Of a stretch of 64,000 bases of DNA, positions 39,466 to 48,915 are shown one piece after another. Position 1 is the stretch's first letter. Every line of letters begins with the position of its first letter. Origin of the DNA: Acidobacteriota bacterium (GTDB taxonomy: Bacteria > Acidobacteriota > Thermoanaerobaculia > Gp7-AA8); assembly GCA_021325515.1 (NCBI GenBank), contig JAJPHC010000045.1, positions 1-64,000 of the forward strand, read 5' to 3'. A program made the translations under genes and the position numbers. The notes below the pieces were generated by a model. That model was given only the letters and a program-made list of their open reading frames with translations. It had not been told where the DNA came from and made no database searches.

Positions 39466-39771
39466 ATGCTCACCCGCGGCGCGGCCGTGCAGTCTCCAGC
39501 GATCACGATCTTCGTTCCCGGGCTTCTGCGCGACTGCTGCGGCGGCGCGGCCGAGCTCTCGATCGCTGCGCCGGACGTTCGTTCTGCGCTGGAGCGGATC
39601 GACGCGCAGTTTCCGGCGCTCTATCGAAGTGTCTGCGATGAGACCGGGGCCGTACGGCGCCACGTCAATCTCTTCGTGAACGCGGACAACATCCGCGATC
39701 TCGATGGGCTCGACAGCGCGCTCGCAGCAGGGGATGTCCTCACGATTCTTCCCGCGATTTCAGGAGGCTGA
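39466..39771 (+). CDS. MoaD/ThiS-like sulfur-carrier protein
   Basis: The 101-residue protein has the beta-grasp pattern ITIFVPGLLRDCCGG, ERIDAQFPALY, HVNLFVNADNI and ends DVLTILPAISGG. The C-terminal Gly-Gly is the residue pair that is thiocarboxylated in MoaD and ThiS. The start could be a few codons later (GTG at 39487). It is followed after 2 bp by a BNR-repeat protein, a pairing seen in other bacteria. It may serve as a sulfur donor or ubiquitin-like tag; a link to the Mo-enzymes in this window is possible but not shown. Confidence 0.82.
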   Translation: MLTRGAAVQSPAITIFVPGLLRDCCGGAAELSIAAPDVRSALERIDAQFPALYRSVCDETGAVRRHVNLFVNADNIRDLDGLDSALAAGDVLTILPAISGG

Positions 39772-39773
39772 GA

Positions 39774-40886
39774 ATGTTCGAGCGCGTCGTGCTGGCGATT
39801 GGAACACGCAAGGGATTGTTCGTCGCGGAAGGGTCGAAGAAACGCCGCAAGTTCGAGTTGCGCGGTCCGTTCGGAAAAGGCGTCAGCGTCTACTCCGCAC
39901 TGATCGACACGCGGCGCAAGCCGCGCATCTATGCCTCGAGCTGCAATCCGTTCTTCGGCATGAAGGTCCTCGTCTCCACCGACCTCGGGAAGTCGTTCAA
40001 GGAAACGCAATCGGCACCTGCCTTCCCGAAGGACGACGGTCGCGCGCTCGCCAACATCTGGGCTCTCGAGCCGGGGAAGGACAAGCGCGAGATCCTCGCG
40101 GGCGTCGAGCCGGCGGCACTCTTCCGCAGCGCCGATGGCGGCGATTCGTGGGAGATGGTGCCGGGCATCAGCAATCACGAGCATGCGCGCAAGTGGAATC
40201 CCGGCGCGGGCGGTCTCTGTCTCCACACGATCGTGCGCGATGGCGATCGCCTGCACGTCGCGATCTCCGCAGGCGGTCATTACGTGAGCGAGGATGGCGG
40301 CGAGACGTTCGTCGCATCGAACGGAGGCGTGGGCGCGGGCTTCATGCCGGATGCGTATCCCGAGTTCGGACAGTGTGTGCACAAGATCGTCCGCCACGAG
40401 GAAGCGCCGGGCCGTCTCTACATGCAGAACCACGGCGGATGGGGAGAGTGGGAAGGGCCCGGCGGCAAGCGTCCCGACATCGGCGTGCTGCGCAGCGATG
40501 ATCACGGCAAGACTTGGTACTCGATCGCGAAAGGCCTGCCGTCCGATTTCGGCTTTTCGATCGTCGTTCATCCGCATGATCCCGACACGATCTGGGTGAT
40601 GCCGCTCGAGCCGGCGACGCGCACTTGTCCCGGTGGAGCGCCCGCGGTGTGGCGGAGCGAGAACGGCGGCCAGTCGTGGCGCCGCCTCGCGCGCGGTTTC
40701 CCGAAGAAGGAGAGTTACTTCACGGTGCAGCGCGACGCGATGGACATCGACACGCTGTCATCGCCTTCGCTCTACGCCGGCACCACGACGGGCCAGTTGT
40801 GGATCGGCCGCGACGGAGGAGAGGAGTGGGACTGCCTCTTCGATTCGCTCCCGCCGATTCATTGCGTGAAGGCCGCAGTCGTCTGA
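39774..40886 (+). CDS. BNR/sialidase-like beta-propeller protein
   Basis: The 370-residue protein starts MFERVVLAIGTRKGLFVAEG. It contains Asp-box (BNR) repeats: VSTDLGKSFKET, FRSADGGDSWEM, VSEDGGETFVA, RSDDHGKTWYS and RSENGGQSWRR. There is no signal peptide and no sialidase catalytic residues, so it is likely a cytoplasmic propeller of the VPS10/sortilin-like type. It is coupled to the MoaD-like gene. Its 3' end overlaps the convergent Sel1 gene by 28 bp. The function is unknown. Confidence 0.88.
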   Translation: MFERVVLAIGTRKGLFVAEGSKKRRKFELRGPFGKGVSVYSALIDTRRKPRIYASSCNPFFGMKVLVSTDLGKSFKETQSAPAFPKDDGRALANIWALEPGKDKREILAGVEPAALFRSADGGDSWEMVPGISNHEHARKWNPGAGGLCLHTIVRDGDRLHVAISAGGHYVSEDGGETFVASNGGVGAGFMPDAYPEFGQCVHKIVRHEEAPGRLYMQNHGGWGEWEGPGGKRPDIGVLRSDDHGKTWYSIAKGLPSDFGFSIVVHPHDPDTIWVMPLEPATRTCPGGAPAVWRSENGGQSWRRLARGFPKKESYFTVQRDAMDIDTLSSPSLYAGTTTGQLWIGRDGGEEWDCLFDSLPPIHCVKAAVV

Positions 40887-42781
40887 TTCCGGACGCCGAA
40901 CCAGACGCTCCATGTGTGTCCGTCGGGAAGAAGGCTCATCGTTTCACCGACGATGACGCCGGCGGCGTTGCGCGCAATGATCGTTACCGCGTACCGCTCG
41001 CCGGGCAGCGTGATGTCGAGCGGCAGGAGCATGGAAGTGTCCTTCGTCGCCTTCTCCGTGATCAGGACGTTCGAGTGTCCTCCGCGATCCGAGATCTTTT
41101 TGACAGTGCAGACGTAGGTGACATCGGGGACACCGAGGGAGTCCCAGGCGAGTCTAACCGGAGACTGCACCATCGGCAGCAGGCCCGGAGCGGTGGCCGC
41201 GTTGTCCACCGGCCCGGTCACATGAATCAGCCGGTGCTCTTCGGCAGGGATGTCGATGTCGTGTCCTGCGATTTCGAAGTAGGCCTCGCCGGCGAAACCA
41301 CCCGGCAGATACTTTTCTCGCGCCGTTTCCCTGCTCGTGATTTCAACGCCGTAATGCCCGTCGCCGAGGCCGGCGATCGTGAGCGTGTCATCGTGATTCC
41401 ATACGCCGTGTGATGGATCGACCACCGCGTGTGTCTCCATGTTCGCGATGCCGGTATCCGGAGCTGTCGACGGTGTGAGCGGCTTCGCGTTGTAGCGCAG
41501 ATGTACGGTAGCTTTGTGTGTCGTGCCGCCTGCCTTTCGTTCGAGGAGATCCGCGAGCGCTCCCTGCGCGGCCTCGTACCCTCGATCGATCGCCTTCCGA
41601 TACCACGTTTCGGCCAGCGCGAGGTCCTGCGGTACGCCTGTGCCGTGCTCGTATTCGCCGGCGAGCCAGAAGGCAGCGGGACCGGATCCGCTCTCCGCTC
41701 CCAGCGTTTTCCATCGCTGCGCTGCGGCAGGATCCTTCGCGACGCCTGACCCCGATTCGTAGAGGAGCCCAAGCTCGTATTGCGCGTCCGCGTGTCCGCT
41801 CTCCGCTGCGACTCTGTAGCAGTTCGCAGCGCTCGTCGCACTCTTTTCGAGTCCATCGCCTTCGAGATAGGCGCGCGCGAGCCAGAAGCACGCGTCGGCA
41901 TCCCCGTGATCGGCGGCCTTCTGAAACCACCGCACGGCCTCCGCCGCATCGCGCGAGGCTCCGGCGGCGTGCCAGTAGAGCCAGCCCAGGTTGTATTCCG
42001 CATCGACATCGTTCTGCAGTGCCGCGTCGAGGTACCACGCCGCGGCCTCTTGAAGATCGAGCGGAACACCGAGACCGTTCTCGAGGCGGTATCCGAGCTC
42101 CACCTCGGAAGCGGCGAAGCCCTGCTCGGCGGCGCGGAGATACCACCGCAGCGCGCGCTCGTCATCGCGTGCGACGCCGGTGCCCTCCGCATAACGGTGG
42201 CCGAGTGCATGTTGCGCGAGGGCGAGGCCGCGATCCGCGGCGATCGTCAACCAGCGGATCGCTTCAACATGGTCTTTCGGTACTCCTTCGCCCTTTTCGT
42301 GAAGTTGGGAGAGCTGATAGGCGGACCAGTTGTCACCTTGTTCCGCCGCTTTCAAGTACCAGCGCACGCCCTCCGCTGCATCTCTGGTGACGCCTCTGCC
42401 GCGTTCATAGTGAGAGGCGAGCGAGCGCTGCGCGTCAACGTCGCCCGCGCCGGCTGCCCTGCGGATGTGCGCAACTGCCTCTGCATGATCCACTGCAACG
42501 CCGAATCCGTAGTCGTAGAAGATGCCGAGGCGATACTCCGCGTGGACGCTCCCATGCGCGGCGGCTTTTCGATACCACTCCAGTGCGGCGCCATAGTCGC
42601 GCGGGATGCCGCTGCCGGTTTCGTACTTCGATGCGAGAGAGTACTGCGCCGCTGCATCTCCCTTCGCTGCGGCCTCGAGCAGTTGCGCGAGATCGTCACT
42701 GGCCGGTGCAGCGGGCTGCGCCGTTCCAAGAACAGCAGCGAACATCGCGATGAGCACGCAATGCGCCACGATTCCCTCCAT
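40859..42781 (-). CDS. Secreted Sel1-like repeat protein
   Basis: The 640-residue protein has a signal peptide (CVLIAMFAAVLGTAQP). About ten full Sel1-type repeats of 36 residues follow, e.g. AAAQYSLASKYETGSGIPRD, DAQRSLASHYERGRGVTRDA and ADAQYELGLLYESGSGVAKD, with one degenerate copy, to about residue 420. The last 200 residues form a beta-rich domain (VHLRYNAKPL, YGVEITSRETA, YVCTVKKISD) without a recognised family. Sel1 proteins are usually scaffolds in envelope processes or signalling. Confidence 0.88.
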   Translation of the reverse strand: MEGIVAHCVLIAMFAAVLGTAQPAAPASDDLAQLLEAAAKGDAAAQYSLASKYETGSGIPRDYGAALEWYRKAAAHGSVHAEYRLGIFYDYGFGVAVDHAEAVAHIRRAAGAGDVDAQRSLASHYERGRGVTRDAAEGVRWYLKAAEQGDNWSAYQLSQLHEKGEGVPKDHVEAIRWLTIAADRGLALAQHALGHRYAEGTGVARDDERALRWYLRAAEQGFAASEVELGYRLENGLGVPLDLQEAAAWYLDAALQNDVDAEYNLGWLYWHAAGASRDAAEAVRWFQKAADHGDADACFWLARAYLEGDGLEKSATSAANCYRVAAESGHADAQYELGLLYESGSGVAKDPAAAQRWKTLGAESGSGPAAFWLAGEYEHGTGVPQDLALAETWYRKAIDRGYEAAQGALADLLERKAGGTTHKATVHLRYNAKPLTPSTAPDTGIANMETHAVVDPSHGVWNHDDTLTIAGLGDGHYGVEITSRETAREKYLPGGFAGEAYFEIAGHDIDIPAEEHRLIHVTGPVDNAATAPGLLPMVQSPVRLAWDSLGVPDVTYVCTVKKISDRGGHSNVLITEKATKDTSMLLPLDITLPGERYAVTIIARNAAGVIVGETMSLLPDGHTWSVWFGVRNQTTAAFTQ

Positions 42782-42859
42782 CGGGAGATAAGTCTACCCA
42801 AAGAGAATTGAAACGCGCTCCGTTCTTGCTGCGGTCTCGTCCTTGCATTCGGCAGACTC

Positions 42860-45856
42860 ATGCCTGAAGACATTCTCGGCAGTGGTGCCGGACTCTTCCG
42901 CTCGTTGTTCGAATTGATGCCCCAGCTCGGCTGGACGGCGCGCGCCGACGGGCATATCGACTTCTACAATCGCGGCTGGTACGACTACACCGGCACCACG
43001 TTCGAACAGATGCAGGGCTGGGGATGGCAGTCCGTGCACGACCCGGCGATCCTTCCGCAGGTGATCGAGCGCTGGCGTCATTCACTCGAGACCGGAACGC
43101 CGTTCGAGATGGAGTTTCCACTGCGGCGGCACGACGGTGTGTTCCGCTGGTTCCTCACGCGAGTGAATCCACTCCGGGACGAGAACGGCAACATCGTGCG
43201 CTGGGTCGGCATCAACACCGACATCGATGAGCGGCGGCAGCATGCGCGCATGCTGGAGCGCCTGAGCGAGATCGGCCGCACGATCTCCGCGGATCTCGAT
43301 CTCAAGCACATTGTTCAGAGCGTGACCGACGCCTCCACGGAGTTGTCCGGCGCGCAGTTCGGCGCGTTCTTCTACAACGTCATCAACAACGCGGGCGAGT
43401 CGTACATGCTCTACACGATCTCCGGCGTGCCGCGCTCGCACTTCGAAAAGTTTCCGATGCCGCGCAACACGGAGATCTTCGCGCCGACCTTCCGCGGGGA
43501 AGGGACGGTGCTGCTCGGCGATGTCCGGAAGGATCCGCGCTTCGGTAAAAACGCGCCGTACCACGGCATGCCGGAGGGGCATTTGCCCGTCGTCAGCTAC
43601 CTCGCGGTTCCCGTCCTGTCGAGAAGGGGAGAAGTCATGGGCGGTCTTTTCTTCGGACACCCGGAGGCGAATCGGTTCTCGCAGCAGTCCGCGCAGATCG
43701 TCGAAGCGCTGGCCGCTACGGCGGGCATCGCGCTCGAGAATGCGCGTCTGTACGAACGGATCACGACCGATCGCGCGCTGATCCGCCGCAGCGAAGAGCG
43801 TTACCGCACGCTGGTGGAAGCGAGTCCGTCGCCGCAGGCCGTCGGAACGAGCGACCCGCATGGCTATGTCATCGAGGATTCGGCGTCGTGGCGCGCGCTC
43901 ACCGGACAGACGTTCGAGGAGATGAAGGGACGTGGATGGCTGATGGCCGTTCATCCCGATTTTCGCGAGGCGACCGAGCGCGAGCTCGATGCTGCAATCG
44001 CGGAACGGCGCATCTATCAGATGGAGTACCGCGTCCGGATGAGCGACGGCATGTACCGCTGGTTCGCCGCGAAAGGTGTTCCGGTGCTCGAAGACGATGG
44101 GAGCGTGCGCGAATGGATCGGCACCGCCGTCGACATCGATCAGAGAAAATCGACGGAGGAGCATCTGCGCTTCCTGGCGCGCGCGAACGAGCTCTTCGCC
44201 TCCTCGCTCGACTACGAGGCGACGCTGAAAAACCTCACGCGGGCTGCGGTGCCGTCGCTGGCCGACTGGTGCGCCGTCGATATCGTTGCGCGCGGCGGCG
44301 AGCCGCCTCGCCGTCTCGCGGTGGCACATGTGCAGCCGGAGAAGGTGGATCTCGCGTGGGACCTTTACCGGCGGTTTCCACCAGACCCTGAGATCGATCC
44401 GATCGTGCAGGTCATCCAGTCCGGCAGGTCGCAGCTCGTGCGCGATGTCTCCGACGATCTCCTGCGCAGCGTGACGCACGACGAAGAGCACTATCGCATT
44501 GCGAAGGAGCTCGGCCTCGTCTCGTGGATGGTTGTGCCGCTGCCCGGACGCCGGCGGTCGCTCGGTGCGATCACGTTCGTGTCGTCCGATTCGCTGCGGC
44601 TCTTCACCGAGATGGATCTGAGACACGCCGAGGAATTCGCGCGCCAGGCGGCGACGGCGATGGAGAACGCGATGCTCTATCGCGATGCGCAGGAAGCGAA
44701 TCGTGCGAAGGACGATTTCCTCGCGACCTTGTCGCACGAACTGCGCACGCCGATGACCGCCATTCTCGGCTGGTCGCGTCTCCTCCAGGAAGGCGATCTC
44801 GATGACGAGACGTTCGCCAACGCAGTCGAGGCAGTCCTGCGCAGCGCGCAGGCGCAGGCCACGCTCATCGACGACGTGCTCGACATGTCGCGCATCATCG
44901 CCGGGAAGATGCAGGTCGAGACGGAACCGGTCGACATCGTCGACATCGCGGAAGCCGCCATCCGGACCGTGCAGCCCGCCGCCGATGCGAAAGGCGTTGC
45001 GCTCGAGCTGCAGCGGCGCCCCGGCGCCTCGCTCGTCACCGGCGATCCGAACCGTCTGCAGCAGATCATCTGGAATCTGCTGTCGAACGCGATCAAGTTC
45101 ACTCCGCGCGGCGGCGAAGTCATCACGCGCATCGAGCAGTCGCACTCCTTCGTTCGCGTCACGGTGCGCGATACCGGAAAAGGTATCGCGCGCTCATTTC
45201 TGCCGCATGTCTTCGAGCCCTTCCGCCAGGCGGAGAACGTCACCACGCGCACACACGGCGGGATCGGTCTCGGCCTCGCGATCGCGAAGCAGCTCGTCGA
45301 GCTTCATGGCGGCAACATCTCGGCGTTCAGCGAAGGAGAAGGGCAGGGCGCGACCTTCATCATCGAGCTGCCGGTCCGCGCAATGCGCTCCGCGGCGACG
45401 GACCATCCCACGGTTCCTCAGCGTGCAACGACGCTGAAGCGAAGCGGAACCGAAACCGAAGCCGATCACTATCCTTCGCTGCGCGGCGTGCGCGTCCTCT
45501 TCGTCGACGATCAGGATGATGCGCGCCTGCTCGTGAGGACCGTCCTCGGCCGCTGCGGCGCGGAAGTGACGACGGCGGCCTCCGTTGCCGATGCGCTCGC
45601 GCACGTTGACGAGCAGCCGCCTGACGTGATCGTCAGCGATATCGCGATGCCCGAGGAGGATGGCTTTGCGCTGATCCGCAAGATCAGGGATGAGCGCTCG
45701 CTGACGATGCCGGTGATCGCGATGACCGCGTTCGGTCATGCGGCCGACCGCGAGAGAATTCTCGCGGCGGGATTCACGCGGTATCTGAAGAAGCCGGTGG
45801 AACCGGGCGACCTCGCCGCGGAGCTGGATGAAGTACTGCGGCGCGACGTCGGCTGA
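42860..45856 (+). CDS. Cytoplasmic hybrid histidine kinase (PAS-GAF-PAS-GAF-HisKA-HATPase-REC)
   Basis: The 998-residue protein has no membrane helix. In order: PAS (LGWTARADGHIDFYNRGWYD), GAF (near 135-300, FGAFFYNVINNAGE, YLAVPVLSRRGEVMGGLFFG), a second PAS (near 315-430), a second GAF (near 440-600), HisKA with His in FLATLSHELRTPM, an ATPase with NLLSNAIKFTP and GGIGLGLAIAKQL, and a receiver with Asp in VIVSDIAMPEEDG and Lys in YLKKPV. The signal is probably a cytoplasmic small molecule or redox cue. It is monocistronic; the next gene is convergent. Confidence 0.93.
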   Translation: MPEDILGSGAGLFRSLFELMPQLGWTARADGHIDFYNRGWYDYTGTTFEQMQGWGWQSVHDPAILPQVIERWRHSLETGTPFEMEFPLRRHDGVFRWFLTRVNPLRDENGNIVRWVGINTDIDERRQHARMLERLSEIGRTISADLDLKHIVQSVTDASTELSGAQFGAFFYNVINNAGESYMLYTISGVPRSHFEKFPMPRNTEIFAPTFRGEGTVLLGDVRKDPRFGKNAPYHGMPEGHLPVVSYLAVPVLSRRGEVMGGLFFGHPEANRFSQQSAQIVEALAATAGIALENARLYERITTDRALIRRSEERYRTLVEASPSPQAVGTSDPHGYVIEDSASWRALTGQTFEEMKGRGWLMAVHPDFREATERELDAAIAERRIYQMEYRVRMSDGMYRWFAAKGVPVLEDDGSVREWIGTAVDIDQRKSTEEHLRFLARANELFASSLDYEATLKNLTRAAVPSLADWCAVDIVARGGEPPRRLAVAHVQPEKVDLAWDLYRRFPPDPEIDPIVQVIQSGRSQLVRDVSDDLLRSVTHDEEHYRIAKELGLVSWMVVPLPGRRRSLGAITFVSSDSLRLFTEMDLRHAEEFARQAATAMENAMLYRDAQEANRAKDDFLATLSHELRTPMTAILGWSRLLQEGDLDDETFANAVEAVLRSAQAQATLIDDVLDMSRIIAGKMQVETEPVDIVDIAEAAIRTVQPAADAKGVALELQRRPGASLVTGDPNRLQQIIWNLLSNAIKFTPRGGEVITRIEQSHSFVRVTVRDTGKGIARSFLPHVFEPFRQAENVTTRTHGGIGLGLAIAKQLVELHGGNISAFSEGEGQGATFIIELPVRAMRSAATDHPTVPQRATTLKRSGTETEADHYPSLRGVRVLFVDDQDDARLLVRTVLGRCGAEVTTAASVADALAHVDEQPPDVIVSDIAMPEEDGFALIRKIRDERSLTMPVIAMTAFGHAADRERILAAGFTRYLKKPVEPGDLAAELDEVLRRDVG

Positions 45857-45865
45857 TGGCGGCGC

Positions 45866-47140
45866 TCAGCGCTTCGCCTGCACGACCACCTGCCCGCCCT
45901 TCATCACGAATGCGACGTGCGTCACGGCCGCGATGTCCTTCGTCGGATCGCCGTTCACCGCGATGAGGTCTGCGAGCAACCCTGCGGCGACGCGGCCGAG
46001 ACGGTCCTGCTGGCGGAGAATCTTCGCATCGACCGAAGTCGCTGCCATGAGCGCCTGCGCCGGAGTCATGCCCGCCTTCACCATCCACACGAGCTCGCGC
46101 GCGTTGTCGCCGTGCGTGAACACGCCGACGTCGCTGCCGTTGCCGATCGTGACTCCATTGGCGAGAGCGAGCTTGAACGCGCGGAGCGCGTTGTCCATGC
46201 CGGGCGTATACGGCGTCGTACCGCGCTTGTATCCGCTGAAGTATTCGGAGTAGGCCTCTTCCGCGGTGAGCGTCGGGAGAAACGCGACTCCATGCTGCGC
46301 CATCAGCTTGAAGACTTCATCGGTGCCGCCGTATCCATGCTCGATCGTATCGACACCGGCGAGTGTCGCGCGCCGCATTCCCTCCGGCGTCGTCGCGTGC
46401 GCGGCGACCGGACGTCCCGCGCTGTGCGCTTCCTCGACGAGCGCTTTCAACTCATCGAGTGAAAACGTAGGCGTGGCGGGACTGCCGGCGCGCCCGTAAT
46501 CGGCGTAGACCTTCACCCAATCCGCGCCATGTCCGATCTGTTCTCGCACCGCACGCAGCACCTCGGGGATGCCGCTCGCTTCCTGAGCGCCTTTCGGTGC
46601 ATCGAAGTTCGGTGCGAATCCAAACGGGCCGGGACCGTAACTCGCCGTCGCGACGATCGCGCGCGTTGCGACGAACAGGCGAGGGCCGGGAATGCGTCCT
46701 TCGTCAATCGCGCGCCGGACCGACACGTCGGCGAATCCCGCCCCCTCCGTGCCGAGATCGCGCAGCGTCGTGAAGCCGGCGAGCAGCGTGTTCCGGCAGT
46801 GGATCGTCGCCGCGATCGTTCGATACTCGAGCGGCTCCTTCAACACCTGATCGTTCCACAGCGTCTCGTTGTACGGATGGAGGAAGATGTGCGAGTGCGC
46901 GTCGATGAGTCCCGGCATCAGCGTCATGCCGGGAAGATCGATCGTGATCGCGCCCTGCGGAATCTTCACGCTCGCCGCAGGCCCGGCCGCCGCGATCCGA
47001 TCGTCAGTGACAAGCACGATCCAGCCGCTATGCGGCGCGGCATCGACACCATCGAACACCCGATCGGCCCGCAGCACGATGTTCTGTGCAGCGTGGAGCG
47101 ACGTCGCCAAAAGAAGAGCGATGAAGAGAGCGCGTTTCAT
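45866..47140 (-). CDS. Secreted metal-dependent amidohydrolase
   Basis: The protein is 424 residues from [19 protein letters not shown], a signal peptide start. It has the amidohydrolase/imidazolonepropionase-like pattern: [15 protein letters not shown] metal-binding Hx[11 protein letters not shown] with a Lys that may be carbamylated, [12 protein letters not shown] and EHGYGG for the next His ligands, and [11 protein letters not shown] for the Asp. It retains a C-terminal strand segment ([10 protein letters not shown]). The family includes secreted prolidase- and organophosphatase-like enzymes; the substrate is unknown. A 13-residue longer in-frame start is rejected because it spoils the signal peptide. 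Confidence 0.88.
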   Translation of the reverse strand: MKRALFIALLLATSLHAAQNIVLRADRVFDGVDAAPHSGWIVLVTDDRIAAAGPAASVKIPQGAITIDLPGMTLMPGLIDAHSHIFLHPYNETLWNDQVLKEPLEYRTIAATIHCRNTLLAGFTTLRDLGTEGAGFADVSVRRAIDEGRIPGPRLFVATRAIVATASYGPGPFGFAPNFDAPKGAQEASGIPEVLRAVREQIGHGADWVKVYADYGRAGSPATPTFSLDELKALVEEAHSAGRPVAAHATTPEGMRRATLAGVDTIEHGYGGTDEVFKLMAQHGVAFLPTLTAEEAYSEYFSGYKRGTTPYTPGMDNALRAFKLALANGVTIGNGSDVGVFTHGDNARELVWMVKAGMTPAQALMAATSVDAKILRQQDRLGRVAAGLLADLIAVNGDPTKDIAAVTHVAFVMKGGQVVVQAKR

Positions 47141-47258
47141 GCGCGGGAGTGTACTCAACACGCAGCAGGAGAACGACATCGTTCAAACACCGCGAGCCCC
47201 CGAACCCGCGAGCCCGCGAAACCCAACGCCCAGCATCTCACGTTGATACCATGGGCAC

Positions 47259-48620
47259 ATGAGAAACGCCTGTATCGTATTCGTGCTCTGTCTCGTCTCC
47301 TTTTCCCTCATCGCACAACCGACAGGGCAATATCTTCAACTGAAGGGTTATCCGCAGAAGGGCTACATCGAGGTTCCTTACGATCCGCAGCTCGATACGC
47401 CTGCGATGACCGTCGAAGCATGGGTTGCGGTTCGCGATGGGCATTCCAATGGGGCGTGTTCTTCGATCGCCGGTATGGGATACACGACCGGATGGTGGCT
47501 GGGACTCTGCGGGACTGCGATGCGCAGCTACTTCAACGGCACGGTGAGCCAGCGGACCGGCGGCACGATTTCCGACGCAAACAATTTCTGGGTTCACATC
47601 GCGGCCGTGACCGACGGCACGACGCGCAAGCACTACATCAATGGAGAGCTCGTCTTTCAGGGAGCCGAGACGGCGCGAACGACGACCGTCAAGAACCTCC
47701 GCATCGGCAGCGATCCCGACTGGGACTTCATGGCCGCCGGCGCGATCGACGATCTGCGCATCTGGAAGGTGGCGCGCACGCAGGATCAGATCCGGCAGAC
47801 GATGTCCGCGCCGTTCGTGCCCGAGGCGAATGACACCACGGGCAAGTTCCAATCGCTCGAAGCGTGGTATCGCTTCGAAGGAAATGCGCAGGACTCCTGG
47901 CATTCGCATCACGGCACGGTCGTGGGAAGCGGAACGGCGTTCCTGAACACGCAGCCCACGGGCCGGTATCTCCAGTTGCAGGGATACCCGCAGAAGGGCT
48001 ACATCGAGATTCCCAATGATCCTCTTCTCGACGCGCCGGCGATGACGGTCGAGGCCTGGGTCTCCGTCGTCGACGCGCACTCGAACGGCTGCTCTTCGAT
48101 CGCCGGAATGGGCTACCTCACCGGCTGGTGGCTGGGTCTCTGCGGCACGACGATGCGCAGCTATTTCAATGGTGTGGCGAGTTTGAAGTCGGGCGGCACG
48201 ATTCCGGACACGCCGAACACGTGGGTACACATCGCCGCGGTGACCGATGGCACGACGCGCCGGCACTACATCAATGGTGAGCTCGTTCTGGAAACGCCGG
48301 AGACAGGGTCGCGATCAGTCGCGACGAAGAATCTCCGCATCGGCAGCGATCCCGACTGGGATTTCATGGCGGCGGGCGGCATCAACGATCTCCGCATCTG
48401 GAGAGTGGCGCGCACGCAGGCGCAGATTCGCCAGACGATGTCCGCGGCGTTCGTGGCCGAAGTGAACGACACCTTTGGAGTGTTCCAGGGACTCGAGGCG
48501 TGGTACCGCTTCGAGGACAACGCGATGGACTCGTGGCGCACGCACCACGGAACGATCATCGGAACCGGCACCGGCTTCGCCGGGACGGCGAGCGCGAAGC
48601 GCCGCTCGTCACGCCACTGA
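47259..48620 (+). CDS. Secreted protein with two tandem LamG/concanavalin-like domains
   Basis: The 453-residue protein has a signal peptide (CIVFVLCLVSFSLIAQ) and then two near-identical LamG domains. The repeat begins at about Pro21 (PTGQYLQLKGYPQKGYIEV) and again at Pro233 (PTGRYLQLQGYPQKGYIEI), a 212-residue period. Shared blocks include SSIAGMGY, GWWLGLCGT, HYINGELV, IGSDPDWDFMAAG and DLRIW. Such domains bind carbohydrates or other surface ligands. No catalytic domain is attached. The strong similarity of the two halves, also in DNA, indicates a fairly recent internal duplication. Confidence 0.88.
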   Translation: MRNACIVFVLCLVSFSLIAQPTGQYLQLKGYPQKGYIEVPYDPQLDTPAMTVEAWVAVRDGHSNGACSSIAGMGYTTGWWLGLCGTAMRSYFNGTVSQRTGGTISDANNFWVHIAAVTDGTTRKHYINGELVFQGAETARTTTVKNLRIGSDPDWDFMAAGAIDDLRIWKVARTQDQIRQTMSAPFVPEANDTTGKFQSLEAWYRFEGNAQDSWHSHHGTVVGSGTAFLNTQPTGRYLQLQGYPQKGYIEIPNDPLLDAPAMTVEAWVSVVDAHSNGCSSIAGMGYLTGWWLGLCGTTMRSYFNGVASLKSGGTIPDTPNTWVHIAAVTDGTTRRHYINGELVLETPETGSRSVATKNLRIGSDPDWDFMAAGGINDLRIWRVARTQAQIRQTMSAAFVAEVNDTFGVFQGLEAWYRFEDNAMDSWRTHHGTIIGTGTGFAGTASAKRRSSRH

Positions 48621-48718
48621 TCGCAGCGGACAGAAAGGAAGAAGGCAGGCAACACCTCAGCGATTTCGTGACGACCACTTCTTCGCAGCGGCATATCGCT
48701 GATTAGCCAGTCGGACAC

Positions 48719-48743
48719 GGCGCCGCTCGAAAAGAGCGGCGCC
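48719..48743. terminator. Strong hairpin downstream of the LamG gene
   Basis: A perfect 10-bp stem GGCGCCGCTC/GAGCGGCGCC with a GAAAA loop lies about 100 bp after the LamG stop. No clear T-run follows on the plus strand, although a pyrimidine-rich stretch (CTCTTTCCTTTC) begins about 8 bp after it. It may terminate the LamG transcript. The rest of the 48621-48915 gap shows nothing supported. Confidence 0.55.
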
Positions 48744-48915
48744 GGTGCCGGTCGCTCTTTCCTTTCGCCTCGCCCGGGATCCGGCGCGCGCTCGGCGATC
48801 TCCTCACCTGCTCGTTCGGTATCGGCCCGGGGATCGCGGGCGTTCTATACACGACGTGGCTCTTCGAGGATCGCGCCATGTCCTCCGTCGTAGGAAGCCA
48901 GCAAGTGTGCGCTCG

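Noticed and set aside
43082-45145. Minus-strand open frame of about 690 codons
   Set aside because: It is antisense to the PAS-GAF hybrid kinase; no motifs.
48719-48743. Classic rho-independent terminator
   Set aside because: The hairpin is excellent but no T-run follows directly, so it is listed only as a probable terminator hairpin.
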